Below are positions 1 to 8,411 of a stretch of DNA of 64,000 nt, piece after piece. The position numbers and the translations under genes are program-made. The first letter of the stretch is position 1; each line of letters begins with the position of its first letter. The DNA comes from Candidatus Rifleibacteriota bacterium. GTDB taxonomy: Bacteria > Muiribacteriota > Ozemobacteria > Ozemobacterales > Ozemobacteraceae. The stretch covers positions 1 through 64,000 of the forward strand of contig JAFPZP010000066.1 in the NCBI GenBank assembly GCA_017417215.1, given 5' to 3'. A model generated the notes under the pieces. That model saw nothing but the letters and a program-made list of their open reading frames with translations. It searched no databases and was not told the DNA's origin.

Positions 1-52
1 TTATATCTTATATCTAAATATTAATTCCTAACCCAATTTAATCACACCATTT

Positions 53-79
53 CCCTCCTTAACCGGAGGGATTTTTTTT
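53..79 (+). terminator. Rho-independent terminator of an upstream gene
   Basis: A 6-bp GC-rich stem (ccctcc 53-58, ggaggg 65-70) is followed by a run of eight T. It would end a transcript entering from the left, so the flagellin gene has its own promoter. Confidence 0.75.
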
Positions 80-104
80 GCCCCCCAAAAAATAAAAATT
101 CTCC

Positions 105-132
105 TTGACGGAAATTTAACTTTAAATATTAT
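105..132 (+). promoter_or_regulatory. Probable sigma70-type promoter of flagellin gene 1
   Basis: TTGACG (105-110), 16 nt, TATTAT (127-132). The same TTGACG-N16-TATTWT arrangement, preceded by attctcc, precedes flagellin gene 2, which supports it. No good sigma28 box was found here. Confidence 0.55.
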
Positions 133-142
133 TTTCGACTTA

Positions 143-194
143 TCGCAAGGATGCGAAATTTTAAAATTTTTAAAAAATGATTCACGGAGGAATC
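143..194 (+). promoter_or_regulatory. Two-hairpin leader of flagellin 1, CsrA-type
   Basis: Hairpin 1 has stem TCGCA/TGCGA (143-147/152-156) around an AGGA loop. Hairpin 2 has stem GATTC/GAATC (179-183/190-194) around ACGGAG, which contains the Shine-Dalgarno sequence. GCAAGGATGC closely resembles the known CsrA consensus ACARGGAUGU. Both hairpins recur before flagellin 2 and upstream of flaG with compensatory stem changes. CsrA binding is inferred; neither csrA nor fliW is in the window. Confidence 0.75.
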
Positions 195-199
195 TAATA

Positions 200-2434
200 A
201 TGTCTTTACGTATTAATCAAAACGTTACTTCTCTTTCTACCTATTCTAACCTCAACAGAACTTCTGGCCGCTTAGATAAGTCTATTGGTAAATTAAGCTC
301 TGGCTTACGCATTACCTCTGCAGCAGACGACGCAGCAGGCTTAGCAATCAGCGAAAAGATGAGAAGCCAGATTAGCGGCTTGAACCGTGCAAAACTCAAT
401 GCTCAAGACGGCGTTTCCATGTTGCAGACTGCTGAAGGTGGCTTAGGTGAAACAGAAAGCATTATTCAGAGAATGAGAGAACTTGCTATTCAGGGGTCCA
501 ATGACACACTTACAACAAATGACAGACTTGAAATTCAGAAAGAAATCAATCAGCTTAGAGACGCAATCGACGATATCGCTGATTCTACTGAATATAACAC
601 TAAAAAATTGCTAGACGGCAGTCAGACCGCTCTTATAAGTGCAAGCTCAAAGTCAATTTCTGGAACAGCCAATGGTTCTGGGGTTCAGGGCGGTGATTTC
701 AATGTAAGCATGACTGTTGTTCAGGGCGGTATTTCTCAGATGCAGACCAGCCAGATGTTTATGAATAAAGATACTGGCAATCTTGCATTAGGAAACACAA
801 AATTAGAAGATATTGCTCAGTTCTACGATGAAAACGGTGTCTTTGCTCTTGATACAGCTCAGACTCTTACTGTAACTGGGAATGCAGAAACAGCTCAGTT
901 CGTTCTTGATGGAAAAATGACTTTGAATGAACTGGCTTCAGCTTTACAAAATGCTATTGCTGGTGCAAGCGGTCTTGGTATTAAAAACTCTTCAGCTACA
1001 GTTGTAAGTACTGCTCAAAGCGGAGTTTCCGGATTAGGCGGCTATTTACAGATTACTTCTGGTAAGATTGGTGACGTCGGCGAATTTTCAATAGCTGGCG
1101 ATCAGGCTGTAATTGACGCTTTGGGTATGACTATCAGCCGACATTCAGCAAATAATATTGTTCAGGTTTCAACAAAAGATGCCAGCGGTAATACAAGAAG
1201 AGTAACCACAAGCACAGATGTCGCTTCCAGTCTGCTTGACGGTATAGATTTGAAATTTGCTTCTCAAGCTGCTCAAGTTGCAGGAAACGGCGGTATCGTA
1301 GATGGTCTTAAATTTACTGAAGATGCCACTGTAGGATTCAGTTTCATGGTTGGAACAGCAAGTGTTAATATAAATACTACATTTGCAGCTTCAAGCTGTT
1401 ATTCTATGGAAGGTATAGCAGAAGCTATCAATGCTAAAATTGCTGCAGATGCCACTGCCAAAACAAGTGGTATCGAAGCAACTGTTGTAGATGGTCAGAT
1501 ACGTATTTCATATAATCCAACAGACCCAAGCTCTCCAACCGAAATTAAGATTTCTGCAGGCACTGATGTTATAGGTCTTATTGAAGGAACCTACACGGGC
1601 TTTGTTGATGGCGACAAAGATATGGATTATGCAGTCAAAGGCATGACAATGCTGCAAGTTAACACTGCAAATGTAGGTGCATTGATGACTGTTAAGGTTA
1701 CTGATGGAGCAGGAAACAGCGAAACAATCACCGTTGGAACTACTGTTAGCGCAGGTGACGCAGATTTGGTAGAAATTAATGGTTGGGTAACAAGCGTAAA
1801 TTCAACTCTTACTACTTCTTCTGTATCTGCTAGAGTTGACGCTGTAAATGGTTCTATCGCCTTTACTTCAACTCAGCTTGGAAATATGAATATCAGTGGT
1901 AATCCGGCTATTCAAAGCTTACTCAAGATTGAATCTACAAGTACTAAAGCATCAGTAGTAACATCTACCGACCTGCTTGGTTACAAGGATGGAACAGCAA
2001 AGGGTGCTGGAGATACCAACTTCAGACTGCATGTAGTTGATAACAGCCCAACCTTCCAGATTGGTGCAAATCAGGGACAGAATATGAAGATTACCATTAG
2101 CGATATGTCGGCTTCGGCTCTGGGAATAGACAAACTGGATATGTCGACTACGAGAGGCGCTCAGAAGGCTATTGGTAGGTTGGATAAAGCATTATCTATA
2201 GTTTCAGCGGAACGTTCAAAGATTGGTGCTTTTGAAAACCGCATGAACTACACTATAAATAACCTTGAAAATGCAGCAACCAACCTCACTGATTCAGAAT
2301 CTCGTGTAAGAGACCTGGATATGGCTGCTGAAATGACGGAATTCACCTCGGCTCAAGTCTTGCAGCAGGCAGCAACGGCGATGCTGGCGCAGGCGAATAG
2401 TTCCAGCCAGTCAGTCCTGCAGTTGCTGAGCTAA
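200..2434 (+). CDS. fliC: Flagellin 1 (long form)
   Basis: Structural subunit of the flagellar filament, exported by the flagellar type III system. The N-terminal D0/D1 region (about residues 1-140, with INQNVTSL, KLSSGLRI, DDAAGLAISEKM) and C-terminal region (about 640-744, with SRVRDLDMAAEM and ending in QLLS) are classic flagellin. The middle, about 145-600, is a long Ser/Thr-rich variable segment, so the protein (744 aa) is well above the common 270-500 aa. The start follows cacggagg. The next gene is a close paralog of almost equal length. The Ser/Thr-rich middle fits O-glycosylation by the Pse/Maf genes further along, which is inference. Confidence 0.97.
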   Translation: MSLRINQNVTSLSTYSNLNRTSGRLDKSIGKLSSGLRITSAADDAAGLAISEKMRSQISGLNRAKLNAQDGVSMLQTAEGGLGETESIIQRMRELAIQGSNDTLTTNDRLEIQKEINQLRDAIDDIADSTEYNTKKLLDGSQTALISASSKSISGTANGSGVQGGDFNVSMTVVQGGISQMQTSQMFMNKDTGNLALGNTKLEDIAQFYDENGVFALDTAQTLTVTGNAETAQFVLDGKMTLNELASALQNAIAGASGLGIKNSSATVVSTAQSGVSGLGGYLQITSGKIGDVGEFSIAGDQAVIDALGMTISRHSANNIVQVSTKDASGNTRRVTTSTDVASSLLDGIDLKFASQAAQVAGNGGIVDGLKFTEDATVGFSFMVGTASVNINTTFAASSCYSMEGIAEAINAKIAADATAKTSGIEATVVDGQIRISYNPTDPSSPTEIKISAGTDVIGLIEGTYTGFVDGDKDMDYAVKGMTMLQVNTANVGALMTVKVTDGAGNSETITVGTTVSAGDADLVEINGWVTSVNSTLTTSSVSARVDAVNGSIAFTSTQLGNMNISGNPAIQSLLKIESTSTKASVVTSTDLLGYKDGTAKGAGDTNFRLHVVDNSPTFQIGANQGQNMKITISDMSASALGIDKLDMSTTRGAQKAIGRLDKALSIVSAERSKIGAFENRMNYTINNLENAATNLTDSESRVRDLDMAAEMTEFTSAQVLQQAATAMLAQANSSSQSVLQLLS

Positions 2435-2465
2435 ATAAAGCTTTAAGATAAAAGCTATAAGCTAC

Positions 2466-2500
2466 AAGCCAGAAATAACTATAAGATAGTTTTCTGGCTT
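2466..2500 (+). other. Long hairpin between the flagellin genes
   Basis: The arms 2466-2482 and 2486-2500 pair almost perfectly, with a 2-nt bulge and an AAG loop. It lies 32 nt after the flagellin 1 stop and lacks a T-run, so it looks more like an mRNA 3'-end protector or attenuator than a classic terminator. It sits in AAGCTT/ATAAGC-rich low-complexity sequence. Confidence 0.5.
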
Positions 2501-2601
2501 AGAGCTTAAAGCTTATCGCTTACAACTTAATCAAAAAAATATGCAAAATCAGGCTTTCGTCTGAGAATTAAAAAATTTTTTAAATTTTTTAAAAATTCTC
2601 C

Positions 2602-2629
2602 TTGACGAAGGTTCGATTTTGCATATTTT
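2602..2629 (+). promoter_or_regulatory. Probable sigma70-type promoter of flagellin gene 2
   Basis: TTGACG (2602-2607), 16 nt, TATTTT (2624-2629). It matches the flagellin 1 promoter in sequence, spacing and distance to the leader hairpins. Confidence 0.55.
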
Positions 2630-2639
2630 TTTGTCCTTA

Positions 2640-2681
2640 TCGCAAGGATGCGAAAATATTGGACTGGTTCACGGAGGAATC
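2640..2681 (+). promoter_or_regulatory. Two-hairpin leader of flagellin 2, CsrA-type
   Basis: Hairpin 1 has stem TCGCA/TGCGA (2640-2644/2649-2653) with loop AGGA. Hairpin 2 has stem GGTTC/GAATC (2666-2670/2677-2681, one G-U pair) with loop ACGGAG holding the Shine-Dalgarno sequence. The hairpins are 12 nt apart, versus 22 nt in the flagellin 1 leader. Confidence 0.75.
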
Positions 2682-2685
2682 ATCT

Positions 2686-4917
2686 ATGTCATTACGTATT
2701 AATCAGAATGTTACTTCACTTGCTACATATTCAAATTTAAATAGATCTGCTTCACGTTTAGATAATTCTATCCAGAAACTTAGTTCCGGTCTTCGCATAA
2801 ACAGCGCTGCCGATGATGCAGCCGGCCTGACCATAAGTGAAAAGATGAGAAGCCAGATTAAAGGCTTGAATCGTGCTAAGCTGAACTGCCAGGACGGTAT
2901 GTCTATGCTTCAGACTGCTGAAGGCGGTTTGAATGAAAGTGAAAGTATAATGCAGAGATTGCGCGAACTCGCTATTCAGAGTTCAAACGATACTCTTACT
3001 ACTAATGATAGATTAGAAATACAAAAGGAAGTTAATAACCTTAGAGATGCTATAGACGACATTTCAAACGCAACAGAATTTAATACTAAAAAGCTTCTTG
3101 ACGGAAGCCAGGCTGCTCTTATAAGCGCAAGTTCACACTCAGTAGTTGGTGTTGCCAAGGGTGCTGGAGTTGACGGCGGAGACTTTTCCATAAGCATGGC
3201 TATCGTAGAGGGCGGTATTTCTCAGATGCAGACATCTCAGCTGTTCCTTGATAAAAATACAGGAGATCTGGCTCAAGGTAATACCAAACTTGAAGATATT
3301 GCTCAGTTTTATGATGATAACGGTGTTTTCGCAGTTGCTATTCCTCAAACCCTTTTCGTAACCGGTAACTCTGAAAGCTTTGAATTTACTATTGATGGGA
3401 AAATGACCCTCAATGAACTTGCTGCTGCAATGCAGAATGCTCTTGCCAGCACTAGTGCTCTTGGACTCAGAAACTCTCAGGTTACTGTAATCAGCACTGC
3501 TCAAAGTGGCGTTTCTGGTGTGGGCGGTTACTTGCAGCTTACTTCCGGTAAAGTTGGCGATGTTGGTGACTTTTCTATTGCCGGCGACCAGGCTGTAATA
3601 GATGCATTAGGTCTGACTGTAAGCCGTCAGTCTAAGAACAATCTTGTTTCCTTCAACCTTAAGGACGCTTTTGGAAATACTAGAAAAGCTACTACCAGCA
3701 CAGACAGAGTTTCTGGTCTTCTTGACGGAATAGACCTCAGATTCGATGGCTCACCAGCTCAGATTGCCGGTGTTGGCGGAATTGTCAATGGTCTCAAATT
3801 CTCTGCCGCTGAAACTCTGACTTTTGAATTCCAGGTCAGTGAAACTGCTACTTCTATAGTTACTGTAAATGTTGCTTTTGCACAGGATGATACTTATTCT
3901 ATGGAAGGTATCGCTGCCGCAATTAATGCTGAAATAAAAGCTGCTGCTCCAAATTCTGGAATGGAAGCATCTGTTGTTGACGGTCAGATTCGTCTTGCCT
4001 ACAGCCCAACAGATCATAAGGCTCCAACTGAAATTAAAGTAACTTCAGGCAGCGAATGCATTGGTATTGTAAACGGCACTTATACTGGCTTTGTAGATGG
4101 CGACAAGAATCTTGACGACGCTATAAAGGGCTTCAGCCTCCTTACTGAAGTTGATAAAGCCAGCGCAGAACTTACTATAAGAATTACAGACGGCAATAAC
4201 GCTACTATAGATGTTTCTGTTGGAAAAACTATTACTGCTGGTGCTGACCTTGTTGAAATCAACAACTGGATTACAACTTGGAACTCTAACATTGTTAACG
4301 CTACTGTTGCCGCAAGACTTGACGAAGTTAACGGTTCTCTTGCTATAACTTCTACTTATATTGGAAAATTTAACAGAAGCAATGCTAGTGCTATTCAGAG
4401 CAGACTTACAATAGAATCTGTAGTTGGCACTAATACTGCTATGACCAGCATGGATTTGTTTGGTTACAAAGATGGAACTGCAAAAGGAGATGGTGATACC
4501 AATTTCAGACTTCATGTAGTTGATAACAGCCCAAGTTTCCAGATTGGTGCTAATCAGGGTCAGAATATGTCTATCAGCATTGGCGATATGTCTGCTGGTG
4601 CTCTTGGAATAGACAAAATCGACATGACTACTGTCGAAGGTTCTCAGATTGCTTTGAGTAAAATTGATAACGCTTTGTCTATACTTTCTTCTGAACGCTC
4701 TAAACTTGGTGCTTTCATGAATCGTATGGAATACACAAAGAACAATCTGGAAAATGCCGGCACAAATATGACTGACTCTGAATCTAGAATCAGAGACCTC
4801 GATATGGCTTCTGAAATGACAGAATTCTCTTCTGCACAGGTTTTACAGCAGGCAGCTACAGCTATGCTTGCGCAGGCTAACGCCTCCGGCCAGTCTGTCC
4901 TTCAGTTGTTGCAGTAA
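2686..4917 (+). CDS. Flagellin 2 (long form)
   Basis: Second filament subunit, 743 aa, clearly homologous over its whole length to the preceding flagellin, including the variable middle. Conserved D0/D1 motifs lie at both ends (INQNVTSLATYSN; SRIRDLDMASEM; ending in QSVLQLLQ). I placed the start at 2686 because the Shine-Dalgarno sequence cacggagg lies just before it and the sequence aligns with flagellin 1 from the first residue. A longer frame from 2602 would only translate the structured leader. It has its own promoter and leader and is followed by a strong terminator, so it is likely monocistronic. A tandem duplication is the simplest origin. Confidence 0.97.
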   Translation: MSLRINQNVTSLATYSNLNRSASRLDNSIQKLSSGLRINSAADDAAGLTISEKMRSQIKGLNRAKLNCQDGMSMLQTAEGGLNESESIMQRLRELAIQSSNDTLTTNDRLEIQKEVNNLRDAIDDISNATEFNTKKLLDGSQAALISASSHSVVGVAKGAGVDGGDFSISMAIVEGGISQMQTSQLFLDKNTGDLAQGNTKLEDIAQFYDDNGVFAVAIPQTLFVTGNSESFEFTIDGKMTLNELAAAMQNALASTSALGLRNSQVTVISTAQSGVSGVGGYLQLTSGKVGDVGDFSIAGDQAVIDALGLTVSRQSKNNLVSFNLKDAFGNTRKATTSTDRVSGLLDGIDLRFDGSPAQIAGVGGIVNGLKFSAAETLTFEFQVSETATSIVTVNVAFAQDDTYSMEGIAAAINAEIKAAAPNSGMEASVVDGQIRLAYSPTDHKAPTEIKVTSGSECIGIVNGTYTGFVDGDKNLDDAIKGFSLLTEVDKASAELTIRITDGNNATIDVSVGKTITAGADLVEINNWITTWNSNIVNATVAARLDEVNGSLAITSTYIGKFNRSNASAIQSRLTIESVVGTNTAMTSMDLFGYKDGTAKGDGDTNFRLHVVDNSPSFQIGANQGQNMSISIGDMSAGALGIDKIDMTTVEGSQIALSKIDNALSILSSERSKLGAFMNRMEYTKNNLENAGTNMTDSESRIRDLDMASEMTEFSSAQVLQQAATAMLAQANASGQSVLQLLQ

Positions 4918-4931
4918 CTTTATTATGCAAA

Positions 4932-4968
4932 CAAAAAAACGCCTGATGAGCTATCAGGCGTTTTTTTT
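4932..4968 (+). terminator. Terminator after flagellin 2
   Basis: Stem aacgcctgat/atcaggcgtt (4939-4948/4953-4962) followed by eight T. Confidence 0.9.
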
Positions 4969-4983
4969 GTTGCTTAGACAGCA

Positions 4984-5034
4984 AGAACATTTTACATAAA
5001 CTTGAAATAATTTTAAATTAGTGTAAAATGTTCT
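4984..5034. promoter_or_regulatory. Perfect 13-bp palindrome over the promoter of the DUF4143 gene
   Basis: AGAACATTTTACA (4984-4996) and its exact complement TGTAAAATGTTCT (5022-5034) are separated by 25 nt and end 1 nt before the start codon. The left arm contains TTTACA, which with TAAATT (5014-5019) at N17 forms a plausible promoter; the right arm covers the expected transcription start. This looks like an operator for autoregulation. Confidence 0.6.
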
Positions 5035-5035
5035 T

Positions 5036-6265
5036 ATGAAAATAATTCAACGAAAAACTTATTTAAAAAATATCAGAAAATACATTGATATTGACTTAAT
5101 CAAGGTTCTTACTGGAGTAAGACGCTGTGGAAAATCTATTCTTTTAAAACAGATAATAGAAGAAATAAAAGAAAAGGTTTCCGAAGACCATATAATCTAT
5201 ATCAACTTTGAAGATTTTGAATTTGAAAATATAAATACAGCTCAAAAGCTTCATGAGTACATCAAAGACAAAATAATTGATTCCCAAAAATATTATCTCT
5301 TTTTTGATGAAATTCAGCATGTATCAGAGTTTGAAAGAGTAATCGCTTCTTTTAAATCAACTTTAAACTGTTCTATTTTTATAACAGGAAGCAATTCAAA
5401 ACTGCTTTCTGGCGAACTTGCTTCTCTTTTAGTCGGTCGAACAGTGGAATTTAAGATTATGCCATTTTCTTATTCTGAAGTTGTTCAGCTTTATAAGGCG
5501 AATAGAAAGAAAATACCGGAAGATTTTATTTATGATTACATAAAATGGGGTGGAATGCCTCAAAGGTTTGATTTTAACGAAGAAAAAGAAATAAAAATCT
5601 ATTTAGAAGATATTTTTAGAGGAATTGTTGAGAAAGATATTTATAAAAGAGATTCCGAAATAGAACGTTATAAATTCAATGCTATTTCTGCTTATATTCT
5701 TTCTAATGCCGGGAAAGAATTTTCGGCTGAAAATATAGCCAATTATTATAATTCCCAGAATGAAAAGAATAAGAAAGCTATAGAAAAAAAGACCATCTAT
5801 AATTATATAGAAAAGCTGGAAAAAGCTTATTTGATTTCAAGAGTAAAAAGATTCAATATTGCAGGTAAGGAAGTTTTAAAAACTATCGAAAAGCAGTATG
5901 CGATAGATATGGGGTTCCGAACAATAAATACAAATCTTATCAATTATGAAGATACTTTTTATCTAGAGAATGTTATTTATAACGAGCTTATTTTAAGAGG
6001 TTATACAGTTTATACTGGAAAAAGCTATAAGAATGAAATTGATTTTGTTGTTATTGATGGTAAGAAAAAGTGTTTTATTCAGGTTTCTTACATAATGTCG
6101 AACGAAGAAACTATAAGAAGAGAATTTGAGGCTTTCCGACCAATAAAAGATGCTTCTCCAAAATATGTTTTGTCATTAGATAAAGTAGACCTCTCTCATG
6201 ATGGTATAACTCACATTAACATTGAGGATTTTCTATTGCATAAAAAAGATTTATTTCTAGCCTAG
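5036..6265 (+). CDS. AAA-type ATPase with DUF4143 C-terminal domain
   Basis: Member of the large family of stand-alone bacterial/archaeal ATPases with a C-terminal DUF4143 region; cellular role not established. Walker A is GVRRCGKS at residues 27-34 and Walker B ends in FFDE at about 89-92, followed by the family's ITGSNSKLLSGELAS and LVGRTVEF motifs. The C-terminal third has a winged-helix-like segment and a PD-(D/E)XK-like core (NEIDFVV ... CFIQVSY). Full length for the family. There is no Shine-Dalgarno sequence and the predicted transcript starts about 10 nt upstream, so translation may be near-leaderless. It is flanked by unrelated genes and a repeat-rich gap; such genes are often scattered by transfer. 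Confidence 0.9.
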   Translation: MKIIQRKTYLKNIRKYIDIDLIKVLTGVRRCGKSILLKQIIEEIKEKVSEDHIIYINFEDFEFENINTAQKLHEYIKDKIIDSQKYYLFFDEIQHVSEFERVIASFKSTLNCSIFITGSNSKLLSGELASLLVGRTVEFKIMPFSYSEVVQLYKANRKKIPEDFIYDYIKWGGMPQRFDFNEEKEIKIYLEDIFRGIVEKDIYKRDSEIERYKFNAISAYILSNAGKEFSAENIANYYNSQNEKNKKAIEKKTIYNYIEKLEKAYLISRVKRFNIAGKEVLKTIEKQYAIDMGFRTINTNLINYEDTFYLENVIYNELILRGYTVYTGKSYKNEIDFVVIDGKKKCFIQVSYIMSNEETIRREFEAFRPIKDASPKYVLSLDKVDLSHDGITHINIEDFLLHKKDLFLA

Positions 6266-6290
6266 GGCGTTGGGCAGCATCTTCAGAATA

Positions 6291-6433
6291 AGCAGAGACT
6301 TTCGTCAGCTAAAACAATTCTCTAAGCTCTACGCTCTGTTGCTCTATGCTCTAAAAAATCTAGATTGCCACGCCTCTTTTAGAGGCTCGCAATGACGGTT
6401 ATGACAGAGACTTTCGCCAGCTAAAACAATCCC
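6291..6433. repeat. Direct 26-nt repeats around a GCAAT-type hairpin
   Basis: cagagactttcg(t/c)cagc followed by taaaacaat occurs at 6293-6319 and again at 6405-6431. Between them, 6363-6397 is a palindromic unit (attgc...gcctct ttt agaggc...gcaat) of a type common in many bacterial genomes. Related words occur near 15680 and 30230. The whole gap 6266-6632 has no gene; its left part is repeats and its right part holds the porin control region. Confidence 0.6.
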
Positions 6434-6536
6434 ATAAATCCCTCCTCCCTATCCTCTTTTCCCTCAATCTTATATCTCTATTTAAGGTCTTATATCTTAT
6501 ATCTTAAATCTTAAATCTTAAATCTAAGTGACCGCA

Positions 6537-6552
6537 TGTGACAAATATCACA
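6537..6552. promoter_or_regulatory. Crp/Fnr-family operator upstream of the SLH porin
   Basis: TGTGACAAATATCACA is a perfect TGTGA-N6-TCACA palindrome, the known Crp consensus core. Its centre lies about 50 nt upstream of the expected transcription start. The regulator gene is not in the window. Confidence 0.65.
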
Positions 6553-6559
6553 AATACTA

Positions 6560-6588
6560 TTGATAACAAAACTCCCTTATGCTATTAT
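6560..6588 (+). promoter_or_regulatory. Promoter of the SLH porin gene
   Basis: TTGATA (6560-6565), 17 nt, TATTAT (6583-6588). It lies just downstream of the Crp-type palindrome and about 45 nt before the start codon. Confidence 0.7.
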
Positions 6589-6632
6589 ATCCAACTCAAA
6601 GAGAAAGAATAGAAGCTTTATTAGGAGTGAAA

Positions 6633-8249
6633 ATGAACAATAAATTTATTTATACATCTGCAATGATTATAGCTAGTGCAGCAGCATCCTATGCTGCAGC
6701 ATTTAATGATATTCCTGCAAGCCACTGGGCTTATGAAGCAGTAAATCAGATGGCTGAAAAAGGCATCATTCAAGGTTTCCCAGATGGAACATTTAAGGGC
6801 AAACAGAATGTAACTCGCTATCAGCTTGCTATGATAACAGCAAAAATGTTGGCCAATGTAGAACAGAATGGCGCTGGTTCCATGGCAAAAAGCGATTTGC
6901 AGACATTAGAAAAACTCACAGTAGAATTTGCTGATGAACTTGCTTTAATCGGTATTAAAACTACATCTTTAGAAGATGACATGAAAGATGTTAAAGAAGA
7001 TTTAGCTTATTTAAAGAATGATGTAGCTTCTATAAAAGACTGCATGAAAAACGGCAACTTAGACAAAGTCAGACTTTCAGGCGATATTCTGGTTAGAAAT
7101 TACGGCTTTGCTCATGACAGAGGCAGTCTTGGTAATTTTGATTTCGGCGAAGACCATCGTCATAGAACTGAAACCGGTTTCAGATTACAGTTAGATGCAG
7201 ATGTTGATGAAAATGTTTCTGCAAGAGCTAGATGGAATCTAATCGGCAACAATGGTTTGAATGACTGGGACGGCAACAATAAAGGAACAGCCGAAGTTGA
7301 AATTGCTTATATCAAGATTAAAGATTTGTTCAGTTTTGGCGGTGAATTTAAGTTCGGGCGCGATTGGAATCAACACGGCCATGGCTTCGTATTGTATAAC
7401 TATACTGATTCTGTAAGTTATACTAAGAGATGCGGCGATGTAGATATGGGTTTCAACGTTTTCTTTGACCGTCAGGGCAATAAAGACTATTACAATGTTT
7501 GGAACTTAAATGCAGATTATGATTATAAGGGTCATAATTTATACTTTGGTTTCTATTTCAACGAACGCGCTTATGATGAAAACGACAATGCTTATGCTGA
7601 CAACAGAAAAGAAACCAGATACGAATTTGGTTCCTATGGTAAGCTGAGAAACAACGATGACAAACTGACTTATGATTTGGCCTTTGTTTATAGCGATATA
7701 GAAGACGGCAACGGTGCTGGTTCTGATGCTCAGGGTCTGTTAAGTCATATCGCTTTTAACTATGACAGCAAGAAGCAGTTTACGGCAAAGATTGCTTATA
7801 CTAGAGCTGACGATGAATCTAATGCCAATGTTTGCGTAGAAAATCTAAATGATTTCCTGATGGCTAAAGAAACTGCTTTTGAAGATTTGTATCTTTGCAC
7901 TGTTGCTTTAAACGGTAATGACAATCAGACTTTCAAGAATCTGACAGATTTGAAATTGCAGATCGGCTATACTCTGAAAAACGATGACAGACATAGATTC
8001 AGACTTGATTATGACCACTTGGAAAATGTTTATGACGGCAAGGCAAATACTTTCAATACTGTAGCTGGGAATCCTCTTGTTGGCTTTATTAATGATTTGA
8101 AGGGTGATGTAGTAACCTTTGCTTATACTTATCAGCTTTCACCTCATACAAGATTGAAACTCTGCTATCAGAATTCTAAGGTTAAAGCTACTAATATGCC
8201 TACTCAGAAGGTTGACCTTTACTTCACAGAATTGTTCAGTACATTCTAA
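6633..8249 (+). CDS. SLH-domain outer-membrane porin
   Basis: Probable outer-membrane channel anchored to the cell wall through an SLH domain, as in OmpM-like and cyanobacterial porins. A signal peptide (about residues 1-22) is followed by one SLH repeat (FNDIPASHWAYEAV to RYQLAMITAKML, about 23-75), a charged helical/coiled-coil spacer (about 90-150) and a long region of alternating aromatic beta strands ending in Phe, as expected for a barrel. I chose the start at 6633 because aggag precedes it at proper spacing and the signal peptide begins there. An upstream in-frame ATG at 6579 lies inside the promoter. Probably monocistronic, with Crp-type control. Confidence 0.88.
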   Translation: MNNKFIYTSAMIIASAAASYAAAFNDIPASHWAYEAVNQMAEKGIIQGFPDGTFKGKQNVTRYQLAMITAKMLANVEQNGAGSMAKSDLQTLEKLTVEFADELALIGIKTTSLEDDMKDVKEDLAYLKNDVASIKDCMKNGNLDKVRLSGDILVRNYGFAHDRGSLGNFDFGEDHRHRTETGFRLQLDADVDENVSARARWNLIGNNGLNDWDGNNKGTAEVEIAYIKIKDLFSFGGEFKFGRDWNQHGHGFVLYNYTDSVSYTKRCGDVDMGFNVFFDRQGNKDYYNVWNLNADYDYKGHNLYFGFYFNERAYDENDNAYADNRKETRYEFGSYGKLRNNDDKLTYDLAFVYSDIEDGNGAGSDAQGLLSHIAFNYDSKKQFTAKIAYTRADDESNANVCVENLNDFLMAKETAFEDLYLCTVALNGNDNQTFKNLTDLKLQIGYTLKNDDRHRFRLDYDHLENVYDGKANTFNTVAGNPLVGFINDLKGDVVTFAYTYQLSPHTRLKLCYQNSKVKATNMPTQKVDLYFTELFSTF

Positions 8250-8271
8250 GGTATAAACTGAGACAAACTAC

Positions 8272-8298
8272 AAAAAGCTGGCTTTAAGCCAGCTTTTT
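8272..8298 (+). terminator. Terminator after the porin gene
   Basis: Stem aaaagctggc/gccagctttt (8273-8282/8288-8297) with the T-run forming the end of the stem. Confidence 0.75.
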
Positions 8299-8411
8299 GA
8301 GTTTTAGGAATCCCATACCAATAAAATCTAAAAAATAGAGATAACTTTTATCGTTCATAAATCCTATTAACCTGCCGATAGTTGCAGCAGATTTGTTCTA
8401 TTGGGGCAACT

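Noticed and set aside
2466-2500. Classic terminator between the two flagellin genes
   Set aside because: The hairpin is long, but no T-run follows on the plus strand; listed only as a hairpin.
2602-2685. N-terminal extension of flagellin 2 from the upstream ATG at 2602
   Set aside because: It would translate the promoter and hairpin leader. Flagellin 1 aligns from MSLRINQN at 2686, which has the ribosome site.
3139-4515. Minus-strand frames inside flagellin 2
   Set aside because: Shadows of a highly expressed, compositionally biased gene; no ribosome sites or recognisable products.
8358-8381. GCCGATAG before the lipoprotein gene as a sigma28 promoter
   Set aside because: The nearest TAAA is only 12 nt upstream instead of about 15, so support is too weak to list as a promoter.
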